From NCBI RefSeq assembly GCF_050876985.1, contig NZ_JBPAPP010000001.1: a stretch of 64,000 bases of DNA; one strand, given 5' to 3'. The position numbers and the translations under genes are program-made. The notes below the pieces were generated by a model, which did not search any database, was not told the DNA's origin, and worked only from the letters and a program-made list of their open reading frames with translations. This document shows, piece by piece, positions 23,738-31,596 of this stretch. The stretch is from Halopseudomonas sp002296055 (lineage in GTDB: Bacteria; Pseudomonadota; Gammaproteobacteria; Pseudomonadales; Pseudomonadaceae). The first letter of the stretch is position 1. The number at the start of each line of letters is the position of its first letter.

Positions 23738-24682
23738 TTACCTGCTCCGTTTTACCGTCTCCGACGGATTCTCCCCAAACAACGCTTTGTAATCCCGCGC
23801 AAACTGCCCCGGATGCCAGAAGCCGCGCTCTGCGGCGATGCTGGCGATGGGGCTGTTTTGCTGCGGCTCACACAGGGCGCGGCGTACCTGGTTGAGGCGG
23901 GCACTGCGCAGAAACTGCAGCGGGCTAATGCCAAGAATGCTCTCGAAGCTGTACTGCAGGGTGCGGCGGCTGACGTGTACGCGCTCACAGAGTTCGGGGA
24001 TGCTCAGCGGCGCGTCCGGGTGTTCTGCCAGATAGCGTTTTACCTGCTCGACCACCTTGCGCCGGTGCCCGTAACTGGGCGCGGCAGCCGGTTGCGCGGC
24101 ATTGGTGACCAGCTGCAGCAGGGCCTGGCTGGCGAGCTGCTGCTGGTGTTCACTGTCCAGCCCCTGGGCATCACGGTAGAGCACCTGCTCCAGCAGGCTG
24201 CGTACCTGGTCAAGCTGGGCCTGCGGCGCGGTCAGCCGTGGGCTGTGCCCGAGTGATTGCAGATCGAGCACGCGCGCTTCGCGCTCGGCGGCGCGCAGCA
24301 GGGTTTCTTCCCGGATGACGATGCCGTAGATGTCGAAGGCGTCGGGCGTCATCAGTTCAAAGTCGCGGCCGCCCGGGCGGCACATCAGCTGGTCGGTGCC
24401 GACGCTGAGGCCGTTGATGCGGCAGTCTGATGCACGCGCTGGGATGCCGATCCACAGGGCGTCCTTCCATACGTTGCATTGCTGTCTCAGGGCGCGGTTG
24501 GTGTGCTCCTTGAACAGCTGGCAGCCGTCCAGCGCCACTTCATCGATACGCCCATAGAAGCGCCCGCCGCTCAACTGGTCGTACTCCTGCTGCCAGTTGG
24601 TCAGGTTGTGGGCGTGTTCGTCGGCATCCTGTGCCTCACGGGTGCTCCGTCCTGGTGCGCTTTGCTCGTTGGTCTGCTGCAT
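23738..24682 (-). CDS. EutR-like AraC family regulator
   Basis: A 314-residue protein with a large N-terminal sensor and a C-terminal AraC DNA-binding domain (LSIPELCERVHVSRRTLQYS, then PIASIAAERGFWHPGQFARD). The layout and the FESILGISPLQFLR segment match EutR, which activates ethanolamine use in response to ethanolamine and B12. It is divergent from eutBC, with about 200 bases between the starts that probably contain the operator. An EutR role is inferred from synteny and domain type. Confidence 0.82.
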   Translation of the reverse strand: MQQTNEQSAPGRSTREAQDADEHAHNLTNWQQEYDQLSGGRFYGRIDEVALDGCQLFKEHTNRALRQQCNVWKDALWIGIPARASDCRINGLSVGTDQLMCRPGGRDFELMTPDAFDIYGIVIREETLLRAAEREARVLDLQSLGHSPRLTAPQAQLDQVRSLLEQVLYRDAQGLDSEHQQQLASQALLQLVTNAAQPAAAPSYGHRRKVVEQVKRYLAEHPDAPLSIPELCERVHVSRRTLQYSFESILGISPLQFLRSARLNQVRRALCEPQQNSPIASIAAERGFWHPGQFARDYKALFGENPSETVKRSR

Positions 24683-24881
24683 GGGCGAGCGCTCGCGTGG
24701 GTTGAGGGCGGCATGCTAACCCGGCCTTCGGGTTTTGGCTGCTGCCAGTAGTCTGATTCTTGAGGCAAAAATCAGCTTTGCCAAATCTTGATAGCGCGCT
24801 GGAACGGCCCTCGCATTGGTTCGTTTGATCAGCCGTGCCTGCGTGCTGATTCGCAGCAATTTGCATGCCCGAGACAACACT

Positions 24882-26288
24882 ATGACCTACACCTACCGCT
24901 ACACGCTGGGCAGCCGAACCTTCGGCTTCCGCGATCTGGCCGAGTTGATGGCCAAAGCTACGCCGCAGCGCTCCGGTGATCGGCTGGCTGGCGTTATTGC
25001 GCTGTCTGCCGAAGAGCGCGCGGTCGCGCAAATGGCGCTTGCCGAGGTACCACTGAAGACCTTTCTGAAAGAGGCGCTGGTGCCCTATGAGGCGGATGAA
25101 ATTACCCGCCTGATCATCGACGAGCATGACGCGGCGGCCTTTGCGCCCATATCGCACCTGACCGTCGGGGATTTTCGCAACTGGTTGCTGAGCGACCACG
25201 CCACCCCGGAAGTACTGCAGTCGATCCGCGCCGGGGTGACCCCGGAAATGGCGGCGGCAGTGAGCAAGATCATGCGCAATCAGGATCTGATTCTGGTTGC
25301 CAAGAAGTGCCATGTGACTACGGCCTTTCGCAACACCATCGGTTTGCCGGGTCGCTTGTCCACCCGTTTGCAGCCCAACCACCCGACGGACGACGTCAAC
25401 GGCATCGCCGCCAGCATCCTCGACGGCCTGCTTTACGGTAACGGCGATGCGGTGATTGGTATCAACCCTGCTACCGACAACGTTGCGCAGGCCATCAAGT
25501 TGATGAAGCTGATGGGCGAGGTGATCGAGAAATACGAGATCCCGACTCAGTCCTGCGTGTTGACCCACGTGACCAACACCATCGAGTGCATCGAGGCCGG
25601 TGCGCCGGTGGACTTGGTGTTCCAGTCGATTGGCGGCACCGAGGCGACCAACAGCAGCTTTGGCTTCAACCTGGCGACCCTGGCCGAGGCGCAGCAGGCG
25701 GCCCTGGGTTTGCAGCGCGGTACCGCCGGCAACAACGTGATGTACTTCGAGACCGGGCAGGGCAGTGCGCTATCGGCCAACGCCCACCACGGCCTGGATC
25801 AGCAGACCTGCGAGGCCCGTGCCTACGCGGTGGCGCGCAAGTTCAAGCCGCTGCTGGTCAACACGGTGGTCGGTTTTATCGGCCCGGAGTATCTGTTCGA
25901 CGGCAAGGAGATCATCCGCGCCGGGCTGGAAGACCACTTCTGCGCCAAGCTGCTCGGCGTGCCGATGGGGTGTGACGTCTGCTACACCAACCACGCCGAA
26001 GCCGATCAGAACGACATGGACAACCTGCTGACCCTGTTGGGTGTGGCGGGCTGCTCCTTCGTCATGGGCATCCCGGGCTCGGACGACATCATGCTCAATT
26101 ACCAGACCACCTCATTCCACGATGCGCTGTACGCGCGCCGTGCGCTGGGGCTGCGACCTTCGCCAGAGTTTGAACAGTGGCTGACGCGCATGCAGATCAT
26201 GCGCGACGCCGACCGCCACATTCTGCACGACGCGCTGCCCGAGCCCTTCGCCCGGTCACTCAAGGCGCTGCCGGGAGGCCGAGCATGA
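24882..26288 (+). CDS. eutB: Ethanolamine ammonia-lyase large subunit
   Basis: A 468-residue protein starting at the ATG at 24882; upstream in-frame codons lack a ribosome site. Signature stretches are TAFRNTIGLPGRLSTRLQPN, DDVNGIAASILDGLLYGNGD, and MYFETGQGSALSANAHHG, all typical of EutB. EutB forms the TIM-barrel catalytic subunit that, with EutC and adenosylcobalamin, splits ethanolamine into acetaldehyde and ammonia. It overlaps eutC by four bases, so translation is coupled. No microcompartment shell genes are seen, the usual state in pseudomonads. Confidence 0.95.
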   Translation: MTYTYRYTLGSRTFGFRDLAELMAKATPQRSGDRLAGVIALSAEERAVAQMALAEVPLKTFLKEALVPYEADEITRLIIDEHDAAAFAPISHLTVGDFRNWLLSDHATPEVLQSIRAGVTPEMAAAVSKIMRNQDLILVAKKCHVTTAFRNTIGLPGRLSTRLQPNHPTDDVNGIAASILDGLLYGNGDAVIGINPATDNVAQAIKLMKLMGEVIEKYEIPTQSCVLTHVTNTIECIEAGAPVDLVFQSIGGTEATNSSFGFNLATLAEAQQAALGLQRGTAGNNVMYFETGQGSALSANAHHGLDQQTCEARAYAVARKFKPLLVNTVVGFIGPEYLFDGKEIIRAGLEDHFCAKLLGVPMGCDVCYTNHAEADQNDMDNLLTLLGVAGCSFVMGIPGSDDIMLNYQTTSFHDALYARRALGLRPSPEFEQWLTRMQIMRDADRHILHDALPEPFARSLKALPGGRA

Positions 26289-27130
26289 GCGCATCGAGCG
26301 ACAAGCCCGGCAGTAAGCCGGGCGCGGTGGTCGAGAACCCCTGGCGTCGGCTGCGTGAGTTTACCGATGCGCGCATCGGCCTTGGCCGCGCGGGTATCAG
26401 CTTGCCGACCAGCGAGTTGCTGGCGTTTCAGCTGTCGCACGCGCAGGCACGCGATGCGGTGCATCTGCCGCTGGATATCGACGCGTTGTGCCATGACTTG
26501 GCAGCCGATGCGCAGTTGGCAGCACTGGGTGAGCCGATCCGGCTGCATAGCCAGGCTGTCGACCGCATGACGTATCTGCAGCGCCCGGACCTGGGGCGTG
26601 TGCTGGACGACGCCTCACGCGAGCGGCTGGTCGAGCTGGGCTGCGAGCAGCCCAGTGATCTGGCCGTGGTCATTGTGGATGGCTTGTCGTCCCGGGCGAT
26701 TGCGCAAAACGCTGTGCCGTTTTTGCAGCACCTTGTTGGCCTGCTGGGCAACGAGCTACCGGGTTGCTCGTTGGCGCCGCTGACTCTGGTCGAGCAGGGC
26801 CGGGTTGCCATTGGCGATGACGTTGGCGCCTTGCTCAACGCGCGCACGGTGCTGCTGCTGGTGGGCGAGCGGCCCGGCTTGAGCTCGCCAGATAGCCTTG
26901 GGCTGTACCTGACCTGGGCACCCAAACCGGGGCTGACTGATGCCTCACGCAACTGTATTTCCAACGTGCGGCCAGCCGGCTTGCCGCACGCAGAGGGGGC
27001 CAAACGGGCGCTGTATCTGCTGCGTGAGGCGCAGCGGCTGAAGCTCTCCGGGGTGAACCTCAAGGACCGCACCGAAGACGCGGTGATCGAACACGGCGGC
27101 AGCAGCCGCAATTTTCTGGTTTCCGAATGA
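26285..27130 (+). CDS. eutC: Ethanolamine ammonia-lyase small subunit
   Basis: A 281-residue protein beginning at the ATG that overlaps the eutB stop (ATGA). Diagnostic segments are FTDARIGLGRAGISLPT near residue 26, DLAVVIVDGLSSRAIAQN, and GERPGLSSPDSLGLYLTW; the NCISNVRPAGL segment near 220 belongs to the cobalamin-binding side. EutC binds the B12 cofactor and completes the EutBC hexamer. Length is usual for proteobacterial EutC. Confidence 0.95.
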   Translation: MSASSDKPGSKPGAVVENPWRRLREFTDARIGLGRAGISLPTSELLAFQLSHAQARDAVHLPLDIDALCHDLAADAQLAALGEPIRLHSQAVDRMTYLQRPDLGRVLDDASRERLVELGCEQPSDLAVVIVDGLSSRAIAQNAVPFLQHLVGLLGNELPGCSLAPLTLVEQGRVAIGDDVGALLNARTVLLLVGERPGLSSPDSLGLYLTWAPKPGLTDASRNCISNVRPAGLPHAEGAKRALYLLREAQRLKLSGVNLKDRTEDAVIEHGGSSRNFLVSE

Positions 27131-27177
27131 CGTCGGGGAGGCGTCATTCACAACTGCAACATCACTGAGGCTTTCTC

Positions 27178-28578
27178 ATGTCTAACGATCATCAGGCGTA
27201 CCTTGCCAAACGGCAGCTCAAGCGCGGGACAGCAGGCTGGATTTTGCTTGCCGGTCTTGGCGTGTCCTATGTTATCTCCGGCGATTTTGCCGGCTGGAAC
27301 TTCGGCATCGCGCAGGCGGGCTGGGCGGGCTTTGCGATTGCCGCCGTGCTCATGGGGTTGATGTACCTGACGCTGGTGCTGTCACTGGCGGAAATGTCGG
27401 CGGCCATTCCGGCTGCGGGTGGCGGTTACAGCTTTGCCCGGCAGGCGATGGGGCCGACCGGCGGCTTTTTGACCGGCCTGGCGGTGCTGATCGAGTACGC
27501 GCTGGCCCCTGCGGCCATCGTCATCTTTATCGGTTCTGCGGTAGAAGCGCTGCTCGGATTCAACGGGCCGTGGGTCTACGCGATCTTCTATCTGGTGTTC
27601 GTCGGCATACACCTGGCGGGTGTGGGTGAAGCGCTGAAGGTGATGATGGTGATCAGCGGTCTGGCGGTGTTTGCCATCGTTGCCACTGGCGTGGCGCTGA
27701 TCATGCATTTTGATATCAACAACCTGTTCGACATCGCCATGACCGATGCGGCCGGTGCGAGCGATATGCTGCCGCTGGGCTGGTATGGCGTATGGGCCGC
27801 GCTGCCGTTTGCCATGTGGCTGTTCCTGGCGGTTGAAGGTGTACCGCTGGCCGCTGAAGAAGCCAAGGACCCGGGCAAGGACGTACCCAAGGGCATTATT
27901 GGTGCCATGGTCTTTCTGCTGTTTACCGCGCTGCTGGTCGTGGTGCTGGTGCCGGGCGCAGCCGGCGCACAAGCCATGGGCGAAAGCGCGGTACCGCTGG
28001 TGGATGCACTGAACGCAACCGGTAACGCCAGCCTGGCAACGCTGGTGAACGTGTTGGGCCTGGCCGGTCTGGTCGCCTCGTTCTTCTCGATCATCTATGG
28101 CTATAGCCGCCTGGTGTTCGCACTGTCTCGCGCGGGTTATCTGCCCAAGTCGCTGTCGCTGACAACCGAGCGCAAGGTGCCGGCGCGTGCGCTGATCGTG
28201 CCGGGCATCTTCGGCTTTATCGCCTCCTTGAGCGGCGAGGGCGACCTGATGCTGGCCATGGCGGTCGTCGGTGCGACCGTGTCTTACGCGTTGATGGCGC
28301 TCAGTCACATCCTGCTGCGCGTCAAGCAGCCTGACCTGCCACGCCCCTACAAAACGCCGGGCGGTGTGGTGACCTCAGGTATCGCGCTGGTGCTGTCGCT
28401 GATTGCGCTGACCGGCGTCTACGCCTTCGACCCGCGCGCCTTCTTCTTCACCATGGGCCTGTTCGTGATTGGCGCTGCCTACTACTTCGGCTACAGCCGC
28501 CAGCACTTGGTCGCCAAGTCGGCGGACGAAGAGTTTGCCATGCTGGCTGAGGCGGAGTCTGATCTGGCGGCTGCCTGA
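27178..28578 (+). CDS. eat: Ethanolamine permease (APC superfamily)
   Basis: A 466-residue membrane protein with about 12 hydrophobic segments and the APC N-terminal pattern SYVISGDFAGWNFGIAQAGW. The conserved EMSAAIPAAGGGYSFARQA stretch marks the amino-acid/polyamine/ethanolamine permease group. It follows eutC by 47 bases on the same strand, which makes ethanolamine the likely substrate. A rho-independent terminator follows directly. It completes the catabolic unit; the aldehyde dehydrogenase is not in the window. Confidence 0.88.
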   Translation: MSNDHQAYLAKRQLKRGTAGWILLAGLGVSYVISGDFAGWNFGIAQAGWAGFAIAAVLMGLMYLTLVLSLAEMSAAIPAAGGGYSFARQAMGPTGGFLTGLAVLIEYALAPAAIVIFIGSAVEALLGFNGPWVYAIFYLVFVGIHLAGVGEALKVMMVISGLAVFAIVATGVALIMHFDINNLFDIAMTDAAGASDMLPLGWYGVWAALPFAMWLFLAVEGVPLAAEEAKDPGKDVPKGIIGAMVFLLFTALLVVVLVPGAAGAQAMGESAVPLVDALNATGNASLATLVNVLGLAGLVASFFSIIYGYSRLVFALSRAGYLPKSLSLTTERKVPARALIVPGIFGFIASLSGEGDLMLAMAVVGATVSYALMALSHILLRVKQPDLPRPYKTPGGVVTSGIALVLSLIALTGVYAFDPRAFFFTMGLFVIGAAYYFGYSRQHLVAKSADEEFAMLAEAESDLAAA

Positions 28579-28599
28579 TAGGGCTCTGAGTGGTACTGC

Positions 28600-28623
28600 A
28601 AAAGCCGCCTTCGGGCGGCTTTT
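28600..28623 (+). terminator. Rho-independent terminator after the eut operon
   Basis: A stem AAAGCCGCC / GGCGGCTTT with TTCG loop, ending in TTTT, 22 bases after the permease stop. Confidence 0.9.
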
Positions 28624-28772
28624 GTGCGTCTGGCCTTTGTATTTAATTGCCCTGGTGGGACCTTGTCCGCACTCCTGGTTGGAGGCCGGCACCGCTCTGG
28701 CGAATCTGCGATATACCACAGCCTCTGCGGGCAAGACGGTCCGCGCGTGGGAGGCTAGGGAGGCCATTGAAC

Positions 28773-29402
28773 GTGAAGGGAAGAGTGCTGCTGTTGATCT
28801 GGGTAGTGCTGTTGGCAGGGTGTGTGACCAGCGGCTTGTATCGAAACAAGGGGGAGCGTTATTCGGAAGCGGTGGAGCAGGTTATGGTGTCGAGCGATGG
28901 TGCCTGGTTTGTCGTTCTTGCCGGCCGCTATCACTATGTGTTTCCGATGACCGACGGGCTGTCCGCCACTTTTGCGTCTGATTTCCATCGACAGGTGCGT
29001 GCCAGTTTTGACAGTTTTACCGTCAAGCGGTCCAACCGGATCACTGGGCGTTACCACCTGAGGTTGGCTGCTAATGCAAGCGAGCAAGATCAGGCCGCAG
29101 CGCTGGCCGCGGGTTATCGGTCCGATGGCGACGATATTGTGTACCACGGGAGCGTGCGCGGGCGGCGTTATGCTGCTGGTGGGTTTGAGCTGGAGCGCTC
29201 TGCCCGGATGCAGCCGCTGAATCGTCGTTACGACATCACCGTGACTGAGTCACTGTCACCTGAGGTGCTGGCTGCGCGTACGCTTGTAACGCCTCTGGCG
29301 ATCATGGCTGATGGCGCAATTGTGCTGTTCTCGATTCCGCTGGTGGTGGTAGTGGGCACGGATATCGCGATCAATGGCATGCCAGCGCTGCATAGCCAGT
29401 AA
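28773..29402 (+). CDS. Lipoprotein of unknown function
   Basis: A 209-residue protein. GTG at 28773 is preferred because AGGGAGG lies nine bases upstream; TTG at 28767 is too close to it. Lipoprotein signal LLLIWVVLLAGC. The mature part contains a beta-rich region and a hydrophobic C-terminal stretch (ADGAIVLFSIPLVVVVGT), possibly a membrane-interacting hairpin. No family recognised. A terminator follows at 29430. Confidence 0.62.
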   Translation: MKGRVLLLIWVVLLAGCVTSGLYRNKGERYSEAVEQVMVSSDGAWFVVLAGRYHYVFPMTDGLSATFASDFHRQVRASFDSFTVKRSNRITGRYHLRLAANASEQDQAAALAAGYRSDGDDIVYHGSVRGRRYAAGGFELERSARMQPLNRRYDITVTESLSPEVLAARTLVTPLAIMADGAIVLFSIPLVVVVGTDIAINGMPALHSQ

Positions 29403-29429
29403 GACTAACCAGCAGCTGACAAACCCTAG

Positions 29430-29449
29430 GCCGCCTTCGGGCGGCTTTT
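29430..29449 (+). terminator. Rho-independent terminator
   Basis: GCCGCC-TTCG-GGCGGC followed by TTTT, downstream of the lipoprotein gene. Nearly identical in sequence to the terminator at 28600. Confidence 0.88.
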
Positions 29450-29522
29450 GTGCGGCAGGACACTGGGTGGAGCAGGAGCAGCCGCAGGCAGTAGTCGAAC
29501 GGCTGCTGGGTTTTCTGGCGTC

Positions 29523-29924
29523 TCAGGCGTCGCGCAGCAAGTCCTGACTGCTCAGCAGCGCATAGACGATATCCGGGTTTTCTTTAAGGCTGCGGCGGAT
29601 GGCGGCGGGGATGGATTTGCGGGTCTTGCGGCAGAGGCCGGGCTGCGGCAGCAGTCGAATGCTGAGACCGCGCACGCTGCGCACTTCACCAAAGCCGGTG
29701 TCGATAGCCAGGCGAATGCCCAATTGCTCGTACATGCGCAGTTGCATGCGCTCCAGCTCTTCCAGTGTGCTGATGGCTTCCAGCCGGGCCAGCAGGCGCT
29801 TTTCTTCATGCAGGGTCAGCAGCAGGATGCGCGGGTCGGCATTGGCCTGCTCGGACAGGGTATCGCGGTCACAATCACAGGTGCCCGGTGGGCAGGGTTG
29901 GCGTGTGGCAGGCGTCGTGGTCAT
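29523..29924 (-). CDS. Small cytoplasmic protein next to the ECF sigma operon
   Basis: A 133-residue protein. The start MTTTPATRQPCPPGTCDCDR has three cysteines in a tight C-x5-C-x-C cluster that may bind metal or be oxidised. The rest is helical (ILLLTLHEEKRLLARLEAIS, LEELERMQLRMYEQLG), with a basic C-terminal region (LCRKTRKSIPAAIRRSLKEN). It is divergent from the ECF sigma gene, so it shares the Fur-box region. A role in iron response is possible but unsupported. Confidence 0.55.
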   Translation of the reverse strand: MTTTPATRQPCPPGTCDCDRDTLSEQANADPRILLLTLHEEKRLLARLEAISTLEELERMQLRMYEQLGIRLAIDTGFGEVRSVRGLSIRLLPQPGLCRKTRKSIPAAIRRSLKENPDIVYALLSSQDLLRDA

Positions 29925-30025
29925 GGCGTATCTGCACGTGGGAGCGTGTGGCTATCGTGCGGGGTTTGTACGGCCAGTGCAATGGGGCTTTGGTGTGTTG
30001 CGCATTGCAGTTGATGGCACTTGTT

Positions 30026-30046
30026 AAATACAATCAATCTCATTTG
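30026..30046. promoter_or_regulatory. Fur-box-like operator
   Basis: The stretch AAATACAATCAATCTCATTTG at 30026-30046 resembles Fur boxes in front of FecI-type sigma genes (A-T rich, ...AATC...CTCATTT...). It lies 28 bases before the sigma-factor start. Match is by eye. Confidence 0.55.
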
Positions 30047-30073
30047 CCGTATCCAAGCCCGTCAAGACGCCCC

Positions 30074-30586
30074 ATGACCGAAGCCGCATCCCCCCACAAG
30101 CAGAGCCTGCACACCTTTTACCGTGACCATCACAGCTGGCTGCAAAACTGGTTGCAGCGTCAGCTGGGTAACCGCTGGGATGCCGCGGATCTGAGTCAGG
30201 ATACCTTTATCAAGGTGCTGGCCAGCTCCCAGAGCGTGGCGGAGATTCGCGAGCCGCGTGCTTATCTGCTGACCGTTGGAAAGCGCCTGCTCAACACCTT
30301 CTACGCCCGTCGCAGCCTTGAGCAAGCCTATCTGGAGGCGCTGCAGCAATTGCCGCAGGCGCTGGCACCGTCGCCAGAGCAGCGCTGGGCATTGCTGGAG
30401 ACCCTGCAGGCGCTGGATGAGCTGCTGGACGGTTTGCCGCTGGCGGTGCGGCGGGCCTTTCTATGGAGTCAGCTGGAAGGGGTAGGGTACCGTGAGATCG
30501 CTGCGCGGCTTGAGGTATCCGAACGCACAGTAAAACGCTACATGGCTCAGGCCTACGAGCATTGCCTGTTACTGGAGCTGGCATGA
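30074..30586 (+). CDS. ECF sigma factor, FecI-like
   Basis: A 170-residue protein. Region 2 is seen in WDAADLSQDTFIKVLASSQ and REPRAYLLTVGKRLLNTFY. Region 4 helix-turn-helix is GVGYREIAARLEVSERTVKR. This is the FecI group of iron-starvation sigma factors, which direct transcription of a cognate TonB receptor. Its stop overlaps the start of the FecR-like gene. A Fur-box-like site lies 28 bases upstream of the start. Confidence 0.92.
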   Translation: MTEAASPHKQSLHTFYRDHHSWLQNWLQRQLGNRWDAADLSQDTFIKVLASSQSVAEIREPRAYLLTVGKRLLNTFYARRSLEQAYLEALQQLPQALAPSPEQRWALLETLQALDELLDGLPLAVRRAFLWSQLEGVGYREIAARLEVSERTVKRYMAQAYEHCLLLELA

Positions 30587-31530
30587 GCGGTGTGACCCAG
30601 GCCGAGCGGCGCGATATTACCCGTGCTGCGGCGCGTTGGTTAGCGCTGCTGGACGCCGAGGACTGCAGTGAAACGGATCGCGCGCGGCTGGCGCACTGGC
30701 GCAGCAGCAACCCCGAGCACGAGCAGGCTTGGCAGCGCGCGTTGCAGTTGCGCCAGCGCTTTGCCGGGTTGCCCACCGCGGTGTCACTGGCCGCCCTGGA
30801 CCGGCCTGACCTGGGGCGGCGGGTGGCGGTCAAGCGGGTAGTGGGCGCGTGCGCGTTGTTGCCTGCGGCCTGGTTGGTGGGGCGACAGTTGCCAGTGCAG
30901 GCCTGGACCGCCGATGTGCACACCGCCACGGGCGAACAGCAACGTATGCCGCTGAGCGAGGGCATCGAGCTGCAATTGAATACTGATAGCGCGGTGAATC
31001 TGCAGCTGGCTGAGCGAAGGCTGACGCTGGTGCGTGGGGAACTCGCTTTGTATGCCGCTGGCGATCAGCCGCTGAGTATCATCCTGCCGCAGGCCGTGCT
31101 CACCCTGCGCGATGCTGAGGTGTGCGTGCGCCGGTTTGATGACCACTGCCAGATCGCTGTGGCCCGTGGTCGGGTGCAGTTGGCCGCCAGCGCCGGTGCC
31201 AGCGAGCTGCTTGAGGGCGGACAGCGGGTTTCGGTAAGCGCGGCTGGGCTATCGGGCTGGACGCGATACGACCCTATGCTGCCTGACTGGCGCCAGGGCG
31301 TATTGCTGGCCGATAACGAGCCGCTGGGGGATTTTTTGCGCGAGCTGCGGCGCTATCGCCCCGGCGTGCTGCGCTGGGACCCGGCGCTGGAGCGCCTGCG
31401 CGTGACGGGCAGCTTCCGGCTGGATGACACCGACCGCGTGCTGGCGTTGCTGGCTGCCAGCCTGCCGCTGCGCGTGCAGACGCGCACCCGCTATTGGGTG
31501 TCGCTGGCGCCCAGAGAAGAAAATGCCTGA
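30583..31530 (+). CDS. FecR-like anti-sigma/signal transducer
   Basis: A 315-residue protein starting at the ATG overlapping the sigma-gene stop (ATGA). It has the N-terminal DUF4880 helical domain (TRAAARWLALLDAEDCSETD), one hydrophobic segment (KRVVGACALLPAAWLVG), a periplasmic FecR domain with TADVHTATGEQQRMPLSEGI, and a C-terminal STN-like part. FecR relays the occupied-receptor signal to the sigma factor. Partner of the receptor just downstream. Confidence 0.92.
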   Translation: MSGVTQAERRDITRAAARWLALLDAEDCSETDRARLAHWRSSNPEHEQAWQRALQLRQRFAGLPTAVSLAALDRPDLGRRVAVKRVVGACALLPAAWLVGRQLPVQAWTADVHTATGEQQRMPLSEGIELQLNTDSAVNLQLAERRLTLVRGELALYAAGDQPLSIILPQAVLTLRDAEVCVRRFDDHCQIAVARGRVQLAASAGASELLEGGQRVSVSAAGLSGWTRYDPMLPDWRQGVLLADNEPLGDFLRELRRYRPGVLRWDPALERLRVTGSFRLDDTDRVLALLAASLPLRVQTRTRYWVSLAPREENA

Positions 31531-31596
31531 GGCCTGTCCCTTTTTTTGCGCTCGCCGGTCAGTAGGGTGACAAAGCAAAAAATGAGGAGCTGGTTT

